Shown in pieces: positions 11,168-22,128 of a stretch of DNA of 64,000 nt (positions within the stretch are counted from its first letter, which is position 1; each line of letters starts with the position of its first letter). Under the pieces are notes generated by a model that did not search any database, was not told the origin of the DNA, and was given only the letters and a program-made list of their open reading frames with translations. Made by a program: the position numbers and the translations under genes. Origin of the DNA: Papio anubis (lineage: Eukaryota; Chordata; Mammalia; Primates; Cercopithecidae); contig NC_044978.1 of NCBI RefSeq assembly GCF_008728515.1, positions 5,599,771 through 5,663,770 of the forward strand. Reading direction: 5' to 3'.

Positions 11168-12230
11168 TGCCTTTTTTCTTATTATTTCCATAGATTTTGG
11201 GGAACCGGTGGTGTTTGGTTACATGAGTAAGTTTTTTAGCAGTGATTTCTGAGATTTTGCTACATCTATCACCCAAGCAGTGTACCCTGTACCCAATGTG
11301 TAGTCTTTTGTCCCTCACCCCCTCCCGCCCTTTCCCCTAAGTCCCCAAAGACCATTACATCATTCTTATGCCTTTGCATCCTCATAGCTTAGTTCCCTCT
11401 TATGAGTGAGAATATACAATGTTTGGTTTTCCATTCCTGAGTTACTTCACTTAGAAGAATGGTCTCTAATTCTATCCAGGTTGCTGCGAATGCCATTATT
11501 TCATTCCTTGTCATGGCTGAGTAGTATTCCATGGTATATATATACCACACTTTCTTTATCCACTTGTTGATTGATGAACATTTTGACTGATTCCATATTT
11601 TTGCAATTATGAATTATGCTGCTATAAACATGCATATGCAAGTACCCTTTTCATATATAATGATCTCTTTTCCTCTGGGTAGATACACAGGAGTGGGATG
11701 GCTGGATTGAATGGTAGTGCTACTTTTAGTTCTTTAAGGAACCTCCACACGTTTCCATAGTGGCCATTATAGTTTACATTCCCACCAACAGTGTAAAAGT
11801 GTTCCACTTTCACCACATCCATGCCAACATCTTTTATTTTTTTATTATAGCCATTCTTGCAGGAGTAAGGTGATATTGCATTGTGGTTTCGATTTATATT
11901 TCCCTGGTCATTAGTGAATGTTGAGCATTTTTTCATATGTTTGTTGACCATTTGTGTATCTTCTTTTGAGAATTGTCCATTCATGTCCTTAGCCCACTTT
12001 TTCATGGGATTGTTTTTTTCTTGCTGATTTGTTTGATTTCTTTGTAGATTCTGGTTATCAGTCCTTTGTTGGATGTATAGATTGAGAAGATTTTCTCCCA
12101 GTCTGTGGGTTGTCTGTTTACTCTGCTATTTCCTTTGCTATGCAGAAACTTTTTAGTTTAATTGAGTCCCATCTATTTATTTTTGTTTTTGGTGTGTTTG
12201 CTTTTGTGTTCTCTGTCATGAAGAGACGTT
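11168..12230 (-). mobile_element. L1 3' end, antisense
   Basis: Reversed L1 3' UTR and ORF2 C-terminal region. It contains the landmark reversed blocks for the 'gagtagtattccatggtat' and 'tttctttatccacttgttgatt' segments and 'tttgagaattgtccattcatgtcc'. Diverged by roughly the amount expected of an L1PB/L1MA-age copy. The reading frame is broken. It is the inverted partner of the copy at 12718-13574. Confidence 0.85.
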
Positions 12231-12717
12231 GGATGTCTAATGTTCAGTTGGAAGTTCTTTGCATTGCCCTCAATCTTCCCCTCCTCTCCAGACTGAATCC
12301 CCAATAAAGTTCACCCCACTCAGGAATATTTCATGTGAGGAGGTTCCTTTTTGTCATACAGGAAAGGGCTGACCTACATTTCTAGACACCATATGTCCTG
12401 GAAGCAGGAGTATGGAGGTAGAGATGCCTGCAGTTATGTGCATCTCCTGTGGACTTGTGAGAATCTTGATGGAAGTAAGATTGGAGCCAATCACATGAGG
12501 AGCTCATGAGAGAGAAAGCTCCAGCTGGCCTCTAGATGGCATTTGTTTGTGTGACTCTCCCCCAATACTCATAAGTTAATATTAACAGTGCTTACTGTGT
12601 GCTATGTATGTTTATGTGTATGTACACATATGTGCATGCACACACACTCTTTGCTTTGCACATTTCAGATATGCAGAAAACTCAATTACCACAGGTTAAA
12701 TAATGTCTGTTCTCCAA

Positions 12718-13574
12718 ATAATCCCATTAAAAAATGGGCAAAATTCACGAGGAGACAATTCTCAAAAGACGACATACAAACAGCCAACAAACATATGAAA
12801 AAATGCTCAACGTGACTATTAGGGAAATGCAAATCAAAACCACAATGCAATACCACCTTATTCCTGCAAGAATGGTTATAATTAAAAAGTCAAAAAATGA
12901 TATATGTTGGTGTGGATGTGGTGAAAAGAGAACATTTTTACACTGCTGGTGAGAATGTAAACCAGTACAACCACTATTGAAAACAGTATGGAGATTCCTT
13001 AAAGAACTAAAAGTACAACTACCATTTGATCCAGCAATATCACTACTAGGTACCTACCCAAAGGAAGAGAAGTCATTATATAAAAAAGACACTTGCACAT
13101 GCATGTTTATAACAGCACAATTCACAATTGCAAAAATATGGAACCAACCTAAATGCCCATCAATCAATGAGTGGATAAAGAAAATGTGGTATATGGACAC
13201 CATGGAATACTATTCAACCATAAAAATGAATGAAATAACATCATTAGCAGCAACTTGGATGGAACTGGAGGCCATTATTCTAAGTGAAATAACTCAGGAA
13301 TGGAAAACCAAATATTGTAGGTTCTCACTTATAAGTGGGAGCTAAGCTATGAGAATGTAAAGGCATAATAACTATGTAATGGACTTTGGGGACTCATGGG
13401 AAAAGGGTGGGATGGGTGTGAGGGATAAAAGACTGCACATTGGGTACAGTGTACACTGCTCGATGACAGGTGCACCAAAATCTCAGAAATCACCACGAAA
13501 GAACTTATCCACACAACGAAAAACCACCTATACCCCAAAATCTATTTAAATATGATATTTAAAAAATAAAAAAT
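12718..13574 (+). mobile_element. L1 3' end, sense, with 19-bp target-site duplication
   Basis: Sense L1 ORF2 end (blocks such as ATGGGCAAAATTCACGAGGA and ATGTGGTATATGGACACCAT) and 3' UTR with an AATAAA-rich tail. A 19-bp repeat, 18 of 19 identical, flanks it at 12699-12717 and 13575-13593. An open stretch of about 120 codons remains from ORF2, but the element is truncated and inactive. Confidence 0.87.
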
Positions 13575-13824
13575 AATAATGTCGGTTCTCCAATAACATG
13601 ATTCAAATTTCAGTTACCACAGTATATTGACTAAAATAAATCTCGCAACCCCAATTGTAGCTACTGTAGCATAAACTATAAACTTCCTAGCTAGTCCTCA
13701 ATCCACTAGGACTATTTATCACTATGTAAATAACAAATATGCGTCATGATTGTCGGTCAATTACATCATTTCTTTCATAGTCTGCTGGCGATCGGCTGCT
13801 GCTCATGTATTATTAGCTCATGCA

Positions 13825-14650
13825 CAGACAGTAAAGCATGTAGTTGTGTTGCTTCCCTGTGTCCCACTGATAAACCCATATAATTTAACTTCTAATGCAT
13901 TGCTATCATTGGATAATGCTCTGGGTCATTCTGACCCTCTTGAATACCTGAAAGAATATGAGAAAATTTGATTTGCTTTTTCTATAAAAACAACTTTAAT
14001 CATCTATTAAATGGGACAATAAGTTATTTCAACTTTTGAAACCTATTATTTTAGATGTAAGTAACCTGTATTTCAGACAGGTTATTGATGATACAATGGG
14101 ATATAATGCAGTTTATTTAGCTAAACTTTGGAAGAACTGTGATATAAAACATGCAACCAGAAACATTCGAGCACCGTGACAGACAAGAACAGCAAGTAGT
14201 ATGCATGGAGGATGGCAGAAACTCTTACTCCACTAGAAAATAACTTTGTAGGATTTGAATCAAATGTAAGTGGAACTATAGAAGAGATCATTGACCACAT
14301 GAATATTGACACTGAAATCATTTACAAAGCTCTAGGTATGCACCCCAAGGACCTTAGTGATCGTGAATTTATTGACATAAATGAAGAAAAAAGTTGTGAA
14401 AAAAGGATGAAGATGTCCCAGACAAAGTGACACCAGCAAAAACTTCACATTAAAGAACGCCTGGAGCTATTTTATGACATTGAAAGCACAAAGGATAATA
14501 TGTTGAAAGCCAATCTATACTTAGAAAGAAGATAACAATTCCCTAAGGCATGGAAAAGATGTTCGCTCATATTTTGTTATACCTCTAGAAGAAGCCAAGT
14601 ACTGTTCAAAGCATTCTTCGTAAATTTCTTACAAAGAAATAGTGCCCTTT
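13825..14650 (+). mobile_element. Tigger (pogo-class) DNA transposon, transposase remnant
   Basis: Broken sense frames read like the C-terminal half of a TIGD/Tigger DDE transposase. The order is an LLSLDNALGHSDPLEYL block (the catalytic Asp-Asn-x-x-Gly-His region), a 'LAKLWKNCDIKHATRNIR'-like block, and 'LKERLELFYDIESTKDNML', followed by the lysine-rich end. Stops and frameshifts separate the blocks, so it is a fossil. The terminal inverted repeats are not recognisable, so the true ends are uncertain. Confidence 0.75.
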
Positions 14651-14899
14651 AATTCTCAACCTTTCTAATATTGTAAATCATAAAATACTAATAAATTATA
14701 ATTGTATAATTCTTCCTTCATTTTCCTGTATAACTGATAGTAGGAGAATTTTCAATATTTTGACAACCATTTTTAAATGTCACAGAACAATCCTATTTCC
14801 CCCACCCCACCCCACTGATTATTAAGATAGCTTTTCATGGTTTTGGCTTGCACAGCCATTTTTATGGTTCCACACGGCCACACAAAGGGATGACTGTTC

Positions 14900-15063
14900 A
14901 CAATAATTGTTACGCTGCCCATTACTCAGATGAGGAAATTGAGGCTTCAGAGAGTCTAAGCTACTTGTCCAAGGTCATGCAGACAGTAAAAAGTAGAGTT
15001 TATACTTGAACCTATACAATCTGACTCCAAGATTCGTTCCCTTAACCACTGTGCCTACTACTA
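14900..15063 (-). repeat. MIR element, antisense
   Basis: Clear reversed MIR: CAGATGAGGAAATTGAGGC, then CTTGTCCAAGGTCATGCAG, then 'acttgaacctatacaatctgactccaag', then CCTTAACCACTGTGCC. Confidence 0.82.
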
Positions 15064-15299
15064 TTGTCCATGGCAGATTGTAAGCCAAAGACAGCAACCA
15101 TTTCTTTTTTATCTTTATATACTTAGCATGCAAACATTATCTGATAAATACATGTTGAGTGAAAGCAAAAAGAATAAAAGAGGTAAGGAACTATAAAAGG
15201 AATTAGCATTGACTGTTTGAAAACAGTGAGAAAAAATTAAGACTGATTGAAATCTAAGCAGTAGCAACCTTATAGATATCTACTGTTAAAGAGAAACTT

Positions 15300-15583
15300 G
15301 GCTGGGCACAGTGGCTCATGCCTGTAATTCCAGCACTTTGGGATACTCAGGCGGGTGGATCACTTGAACCCAGGAGTTTGAGACCAACCTTGGCAACATG
15401 GCAAAACCCTGCCTCTACAAAAAATACAAAAAAAAAAAAAAAAAAAAATTAGCCAAGCTTGGTGGCGCATTCCTGTGGTCCCAGCTATTTGGGAGGCTGA
15501 GGAGGAGGTTGAAACTGGGGAGGCTGAGGTTGCAGTGAGCAATGATTGCCCCACTGCACTCCAGCCTGGGTGACAAAGTGAGA
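15300..15583 (+). mobile_element. Alu, sense
   Basis: Full-length dimeric Alu from GGCTGGGCACAGTGGCTCA to the ACTCCAGCCTGGGTGACAAAG end. It has an expanded middle A-run of about 20 bases and lacks the usual GAGACTCCGTCTC end, running straight into a GA-rich tract. Confidence 0.9.
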
Positions 15584-15812
15584 TTGGGAAGAAAGAAAGA
15601 AAGAAAGAGAGAGAGAAAGAAAGAAAGAGAAAAAAGAAAGAAAGGAAGAAAGAAAGGAAAGAAGGAAGGAAGGAGAGAGAGAAAGAAAAAAGAAAGAAAA
15701 AAGAAAGAAGAAATAGAAAGAGAGAGAGAAAGAGAAAAAGAAGGAAAGACAGAAGAAAAAGAAAGAAAGAAAGAGAAAGACAGAAAGACAGAAGAAAAAA
15801 AGAAAAGAAATA
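15584..15812 (+). repeat. Long purine (GAAA/GGAA/GA)n tract
   Basis: About 228 bp that is almost entirely A and G on the + strand, with isolated C interruptions only near the right end. It grew from the Alu tail. Mirror-repeat purine tracts of this size can form triplex (H-DNA). A lysine/glutamate/arginine-rich open frame through it is an artefact of the repeat. Confidence 0.92.
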
Positions 15813-15829
15813 CTTATTTATGATGCTTG

Positions 15830-16460
15830 TTAAAGACGGTAAGGCAAACTTCCTTTAAGGAGGAACTACTGTGATAGATGGAAGGACGCTGCAATGGGAT
15901 CCAACAGTGCGAGAGAGATTGGGCTCCACTCCAAGTACAACAGGCAAATAGAGATTGACAGACAAGGAACATGGTGTGGTCAGTAGATGGAAAACTACTA
16001 AGAAGAAACATCAGGAAAAATGGAATTCTGGCTAAATCTACTCAACAGAACTCTTGCTGAAGGCAGGCAGGGTGGTGAGATATTGAGGGTGGTCAGATAC
16101 CAAGCGTGGAGGATTATCACTAAACCGACTTAGCAGGATTCTTGCTCAACCTGGACTCTACAAGAAAAAGGAGGGAAGCCCAAGGTTGGGTCTAGTCGAG
16201 CAGAGGACTCAGAGGTCAAAGAGAAAGTCTCCGTGACCATGAGCTGTAGATAAGATGGACATATCCTCTACCTTCTCTGGCCAGAAAAGGCCAGCCATTT
16301 CTGAGATGAAACATATAACAGGGTTCAGAGGTTTCTGGGAGCTTGCTAAGAAACTTCTTGTGATGGTCATTAAGTCTGAACACACTTGAGTAAGACACTG
16401 GGGAATGAACGCTGAAGGTGTCATATCCCACCCCCTTCATACAGCAGTTCTAGCTATGGG
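15830..16460. other. Unassigned, possibly an old LTR-like repeat
   Basis: It has no coding potential. The phrasing of 16060-16220 (for example GGATTCTTGCTCAACCTGG and AAGCCCAAGGTTGGGTCTAG) resembles an old endogenous-retrovirus-type LTR, but I cannot name a family or find its ends. Confidence 0.25.
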
Positions 16461-17136
16461 AACAATTCCAGGAGCTCTCTCTGAGAAAGGCAAACACAGA
16501 TTTCAAAGCCTCCAGAGTCGTTATTTGGAGGAGGAAGAGCAGTAGACGTTCCTTACATCATACCTGAAAACCACCTGCAACTGTGGTGTTGGAGAATGTC
16601 AGGAAAGTTTCTACTCAAGCCTTGAGCAAAGAGACCAAAAAACCAAACCACATCCAAGCTCTGTTTGGAAAGCACAACCAGAGAAAAACCCAGAGCTGCA
16701 GATGTATAAAAATAGATATGGGTCAGGCAGGAATATGGAGATGAGAGCTCGTGGGCTGCAGAAACCAGTACATTGTGTTCTGTTCTGTTCTTTCAGCCAC
16801 CACTTTTACCGAGGCAATAAAAATGAAACAGCAAGAGAGAGAGAGGGTTGGCAGGGAAATCAGCTTGAGTCTGAGTCGACTTCGACTGTTGCAAGCACAG
16901 ACTGCAGCCTTACTGTATTCATGGGAAGGGAGGAGAAAATCTGAAGCAGCCTCCTCCTGCTGGCTTCCAGGAAAGGCCGCTCTTTGCAGAGCAAAGGAAG
17001 CCCTGTGGACAGCACACCCTCCCATTTTATCTCAGGACCCAATCCACCAAAAGAACAAACCCAACCCGACTTCTCCACAGGAGTCTGAGGTGACCTTCTT
17101 GAAAGCATCCCACCTTACAGGAATTCTCTGGGGAGA

Positions 17137-17224
17137 ATGTTCTCTCCATCTCTCTCTCTGTCTTTCTCTGTCTCCCTCTGTGTCTCTGTCTCTCTCACAC
17201 CTGTGCATGCATGCACACACACAA
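17137..17224. repeat. TC/TG-rich low-complexity tract
   Basis: Interrupted (TCTC), (TCTG) and (CACA) units over about 90 bp, ending in alternating CACACACA. Confidence 0.8.
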
Positions 17225-19222
17225 TCCAGCCATACGACAGCTCTGCAATCCTCAAGAAGCTCCTCATAACTTTCTACCCAGAGAGCAGAGAACAAAGAAG
17301 AATGAGCGAGTTTGGACAATGTAGAGTCCAGAGTGCTAAATATGTGTGTTGAAGAGAAGAGAGAAATTTTCACCAAATGATATGGGGTTTCTGAGATATA
17401 CAAGTATAGATTATACGTACTTTAAAAAATTGTTGTTTGGTTGTTTCATGCTTCCTTGTATGCAGCCTTGTGAAAACCACATCATGTGAAGCCTCCATTT
17501 ATCTTTGGGTTTCATGCCCTTGTTCTAAAATGGTCCAAACAATTCAAGCTTGGAAGCAGAGATCCCTCCACCCCACTCATTCAGCATCTGTCCCTATTAT
17601 TCCCATGTCTGATATCCTTGGTCCTTTCCTGGTGATTCATTCAGAGGCTTTGGTTCTTGACCTCAGGAATGATGCTTCCCACACCCACTTCTGATTCTGC
17701 ACATTTGCTCAGCTTCTTTGCACACCAGCTGCAGTTGAGTCCTCCTGGACTTGGGAGGGCATCAGAGAGCATCTATAGGGAAAGACTGTCCATGAAGGAG
17801 GCCTTTTCCTATGGATATGATCATGATTATCTTGCCTTGTGAAAGGATGAGTAAGCATCATTAGGATGATACAATTTGTGAAACAATGCAAAATTTTGAA
17901 TAAAGGGACTAGATAAGTACTTTTACTTGTAAGAGGGGCTCTCTTAATATGATTCAACTTGCATATACTAAAAACGATAATATAGTTAAACCAATAAAAT
18001 TAGGACCCTACTTTTAATGAGTTGGTGAGAACATACTAGGAATTATCCCCTGCAACAGGGTGAGCGAGGGTCATCATAATTCTGAAGTTATGGCTGCAAC
18101 CTGTCCTCCTTCTCAGACCCAGCCCCGGGAAGCCTGGCTCTTTTACACAGAGGACCCGCTGTTGAGTATTAAATTACAAGCCACTTGAGGATGGGCATGG
18201 CATTTACTCAGATTGGAATCTCTACACCTATCACAGCCTACAATTCACGGAACTATATATATAAGAGCACTGAATACATGTTAGTTGAGACAATAAATAA
18301 AATAACTTCCTTAACCATTGCAGAAATTGCTCAACATCTTAATTTTATTTTTTAATTTTATTAATCTTTTTAATGTGAAAGTTTTGGTCAAGATCAAAAC
18401 ACTAATTCTATAGCTTTGGGTAAAAAACATTTTTTTGGGGATCTCTGGGAGCATAGTAGCATAGTTTGTGGCATGCCTTGCTTTCTGGGATAAAATGAAA
18501 GTTTTTTCCATTTGATATTTTTAGTGTCTATTTTCCAAAAAGTATTTTATAATTTTTCTTTGTTTTTGTTTAAAAATAAAATTTGGGGAGGGGGTGGGGA
18601 GAAGAAACAACAACAGTAAAACAAAGAAGAAAAGCCACTTGATTAAGCATAGTTAGGCAGCTCAGTGAAGCATGTTTCATCCCGGTGCCAAATGACGCTC
18701 ACTAAAATTGCAGCAATTTTTGATGCACTTGCCAATGTTTGTGTTATTTTTACTTTAAAGATGTAACAGATTGCTCCAAAATAAATAATTTAAGCCTAAT
18801 GTTTCAAAAGAGTCCAAGCGTTTGCGTCTCTCACTTCTGGCTTGTCTTCTGGGACTAAGCTGTGCTCAACAGAACCAGCCCTCGTTTCTATATAACACTG
18901 CGTTTGGAGGGTTGTTTTCTTGCTTTGTTTTTCAAAGTTGAATCTATTTTTCGCCATTCTGTTCCAAACGTCATAGGTTTTATCACTGTTCAGCACTGAA
19001 GCAACAGCTCCTCTTATCTAAGAAAGGAAAGAACAAACGCTGTAACAGCTAGATTCCTGATCTCACGGGAGGAGGGTTTGGAGGGTGCAGAGAGGGCTCT
19101 GGAGTGAGAACCGGAGACCAAGTCTCAGAGGAATCCACGGATGTCCATGCTAATTCATATTTAGACTTCAAGCTCTGCACACAGTGTCCTCAGTGTTACT
19201 TAAAACAGCTGACTTGACAGGG

Positions 19223-19230
19223 TGACGTCA
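19223..19230. promoter_or_regulatory. Consensus CRE palindrome
   Basis: TGACGTCA, the full palindromic CREB/ATF site, lies 230 bp upstream of exon 2 in non-repeat DNA, within GGTGACGTCACTCA. Function is inferred only from the motif. Confidence 0.4.
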
Positions 19231-19459
19231 CTCAAAATGACCCCACCCTCCGTCAGTTAGTGGACATCTTACTGGATTGTCTATCTTCATGGTACAGCTT
19301 AAGAAAAAAAATCTAATTTTTTTTTAAAAGTCAAAAGCAAATCTTTATGCTGTTCTGTACTTCCTAAACGATCATGAATGGCTTCTATGATTAAGGAACA
19401 AAGATGAAAATAGAAACCACCAGAACTGTAAACTGACAGCTGTGTTCTCATTGACATAG

Positions 19460-19639
19460 GCCGCCACTGTGAAGTCCATCAGATGATCGGGAACTACATG
19501 TGGGACCCCAACACCAACAAGTCCTTTGACATTGGCGTCAACAAAGACAGCCTGATACCTCTCTGGTGGAATGGGTCAGAACCTCTGTGGGTCACTCTGA
19601 CCAAGGCCAAAAGGAAGGTCTACATGTACTACTGGCCAG
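19460..19639 (+). CDS. ENPP6: ENPP6 exon 2
   Basis: 180 bp. It encodes the end of codon 81 to the first base of codon 141 (human numbering) and belongs to the phosphodiesterase domain of this choline-specific, cell-surface enzyme. The acceptor is TTGACATAG at the left edge and the donor is CCAG|GTGAGT at the right. Asn92, a residue of the family's zinc/phosphate site, is at 19492-19494. Two N-glycosylation sequons are visible: Asn100-Lys-Ser (19516) and Asn118-Gly-Ser (19570). The aromatic-rich segments MWDP, LWWNG and YMYYWPG are typical of the substrate-pocket side of ENPP6. Relative to the human protein as I remember it, residue 98 is Asn (Thr in human) and residue 113 is Ile (Met in human). 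The phase-1 boundaries match the neighbouring exons. Identity is very secure. Confidence 0.96.
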
Positions 19640-19767
19640 GTGAGTGTGGACATCCATTCCAAATCGCAAATCATCGTAGAGTCTCCAAGAACAGTCAGTG
19701 TCAAGTTACTGTTTGAAGACCAAGCCGTGGTTTGGAAAATGGGATCTTTATTTAAGAAATATGCCTT

Positions 19768-20097
19768 GGCCAGGCACGCTGGCTTATGCCCGTAATCCCA
19801 GCACTTTGGGAGGCTGAGGCGGGTGGATCACCTGAGGTTGGGAGTTCGAGACCAGCCTGTCTAACATGGAGAAACCCCGTCTCTATTAAAAATACAAAAT
19901 GAGCCAAAGTGGTGGTGCATGCCTGTAATCCAAGCTACTCGGGAGGCTGAGACAGGAGAATTGCTTGAACCCGGGAGGAGGAGTTTGCGGTGAGCTGAGA
20001 TAGTGCCATTGCACTCCAGTCTGGGCAACAAGAGCAAAACTCCATCTCAAAAAAAAAAAAAAAAAAAAAAGAAAGAAAGAAAGAAAAAAGAAAAGAA
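19768..20097 (+). mobile_element. Alu, sense, just downstream of exon 2
   Basis: Full-length AluS-like element from GGCCAGGCACGCTGG through the tail A(20) plus GAAA units. It is flanked by an imperfect duplication (AAGAAATATGCCTT at 19754 and AAGAAATATATCTT at 20098). It begins 128 bp after the exon 2 donor. Confidence 0.92.
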
Positions 20098-20349
20098 AAG
20101 AAATATATCTTATGGGCACATTTTTCTAAAATGTATTTTTAACTCTCTAACATCATACTGGACATAATGCTATTTCCTGATTCTCTTGACTTAGCAAACA
20201 CCACAGAATAGCTTGCTTTTTTCATGTGCAAAATGTTGGATATACAGGAGAGAGAAATTATAGGGTGCTTATTGGCTTAAAAAAATAGTGTACCATTTCT
20301 ATACGTGTTTGAACTCCTCTACAATATTGGAAAGATAATTGAAAGCACT

Positions 20350-21235
20350 CACTATTTTTTGGTAGTCCATGAAATGCAGTCCCTTTGTGTTAAGACTCCT
20401 GAGCTACACCCTCGCTCAACGAGGTAAGTAGTCATGTAAACTGCCTCGGCTGCTGTGAGAAGTCCTCGGGATACCCTCATCTTGGTCACTGAATATCTTT
20501 CATTGAGGATGAGAGGGTTCAGTGATAGCAATATAACCGGCTTCCCATTGTCTTTCCATTGGTGGGATTCATTATTTAGGTAAGTGGGCAGTTTACCTTT
20601 CCCACACACATGGCAATAGACACTTTTTTCGTAATTTTCAATGGTGTCATACTGATGATGGCCATTATGGAGGAAGATACCAGGGGAGGCCTAGAAAGTT
20701 GAAGGCATTATGAAGAGCAGCCTGTAGGAGATGGGGTGAAGTGGCTGAGGGGGTAACACTGGTCTGGATTGAGGACAGCCTGAAGGGTCTGTGAGAGGGC
20801 AGTGGGTTGCGAGATGTGTGGTCTGTAGGGAGGGACAGTGGAGAGTGGGGTGGAGGCCCACAAGGAGTGCCTAGGCCTTCGGCAGGAGTTTGGAGGATGC
20901 TGGATGGAGGTGGGTGTGTGGGGAGCTGTTGGGGCACTCCAGGCTATCCAGCTGTCAGAGGTGCACGGAACACAGACACATGGAGACATCGGAGGGCAGC
21001 CCACCACCCAGCTGCGGCGCAGCGCGTGCCCCAGAAGCTGCTGCAGAGCAGTGGCCATACCCGCAGGTGAGCTTCTGAAGGCCAGGGCAGGCTGCATGAA
21101 TTCACAGCTGGGCCGAGCAACAAAGACATAGCTGGCATAGGCTCTCCCAGCAGACACAGTTTCAGGGGGATTGATCACAGTTTCTTCAGAAGACACCTAA
21201 GATTCCCTCCATAGCAGCCATCTCGGCGACGCAAG
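20350..21235 (-). pseudogene. Possible retrocopy of an unidentified gene
   Basis: On the minus strand a G+C-rich leader with a good start context (GCCGAGATGGCTGCTATGG) opens a short frame. One base-shift away lies an open frame of about 160 codons (21196 to 20708) beginning SSEETVINPPETV. A further open stretch (20609-20352) contains the Cys pair CHVCGKGKLP and ends at a stop. The lack of splice signals, frame breaks and the unusually coding-like left half suggest a processed pseudogene. I do not recognise the parent. No clear poly(A) tail or target-site duplication was found, so this could also be chance frames in GC-rich DNA. Confidence 0.3.
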
Positions 21236-21840
21236 ACACTTTTGAGCAAAGGAAGAGTTTAGGAAGATCCCATTATCTTACAAGGAGACAACTTTTCATG
21301 GAGGTGACTAGATTTAAGGAAGCAAGTCAGTGCATGGACCAGGCCCATCAGGCTTGCTGGAGGAGCCAAACCCAGGGGTGAGTTTGGCTCTTCTAGCAAG
21401 TATAATGAGGTCAAGGCACAAGGATTTTGTTGCACTTTGAGGTCATTCTCAGAGGCATTATTATCAACAAGTTCATACATAGGGAGGAAATGGATTAGGC
21501 ACACTGCATTAGGGACCACCTGGAAACAAATCTAAGGACCATCAAGATAAATATGGCCAATACCATGGGGGTCATCTTCCGTGATATCTGGTTAGTTTGA
21601 CTTTCTCTATCTTGGAACTTAAGTTTTTCCTGCTTTGCAGAGCACACCCTCACACACAAAACCTTCCTGCCAACACCCCTTGAGCTCCCTCCACATAATA
21701 TCTCCTAGACAGGGGCTTTCAGCAGCCAGGATGCCAGTGCTACGGCCAAGTGGGAGGAGATCCTACCGAGGGGCAGCTGCCGTGTTGCACTCACTTCTCT
21801 CCGCAGCAGTACAGGGTATTATTATTATGCTTTATTTCCT

Positions 21841-22128
21841 TTTGTTTTTGAGAGTTTCACTCTTGTTGTCCAGGCTGGAGTGCAGTGGCGTGACCTTGGC
21901 TCACTGCAACCTCTGCCTCCCCGAGTCAAGTGATTCTCCTGCCTCAGCCTCCGGAGTAGCTGGGATTACAGGCTTGCACAACCACACCTAGCTGATTTTT
22001 GTATTTTTAGTAGAGACAGGGTTTTACCATGTTGGCCAGGCTGGTCTTGATCTGCTGACCTCAGGTGATCCACCCGCTTTGACCTCCTAAAGTGCTGGGA
22101 TTACAAGCGTGAGCCACTGCTCTAGGCC
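21841..22128 (-). mobile_element. Alu, antisense
   Basis: Antisense Alu from the TTTTGAGAGTTTCACTCTTG end to CTCTAGGCC. A 10-bp duplication with one mismatch (TTTATTTCCT at 21831-21840, TTTATCTCCT at 22129-22138) flanks it. It is moderately diverged, consistent with AluS. Confidence 0.9.

Larger units (their letters stand above)
1..19459 (+). other. ENPP6: ENPP6 intron 1 (3' part)
   Basis: This is non-coding sequence upstream of the exon 2 acceptor. It contains an antisense L1 5' half, a CpG-rich block at 3600-3965, an L1 3' end at 4.6-5.3 kb, an Alu at 5.8 kb, several MIRs, two inverted L1 3' ends at 11.2-13.6 kb, a Tigger remnant, an Alu with a GA tract at 15.3-15.8 kb and TC-rich low-complexity DNA near 17.15 kb. 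Apparently unique stretches with nothing I can assign are about 2976-3460, 6034-7170, 7211-7790, 9086-9720, 9985-10600, 13594-13820 and 16700-19200. No exon-like open frame is present in them. Confidence 0.8.

Noticed and set aside
12977..13345. 122-codon frame with reverse-transcriptase-like C-terminal phrases
   Set aside because: It is the C-terminal remnant of L1 ORF2 in a truncated insertion, not a gene.
15542..15823. Lys/Glu/Arg-rich 93-codon open frame
   Set aside because: A direct translation of the GAAA/GGAA purine tract after an Alu.
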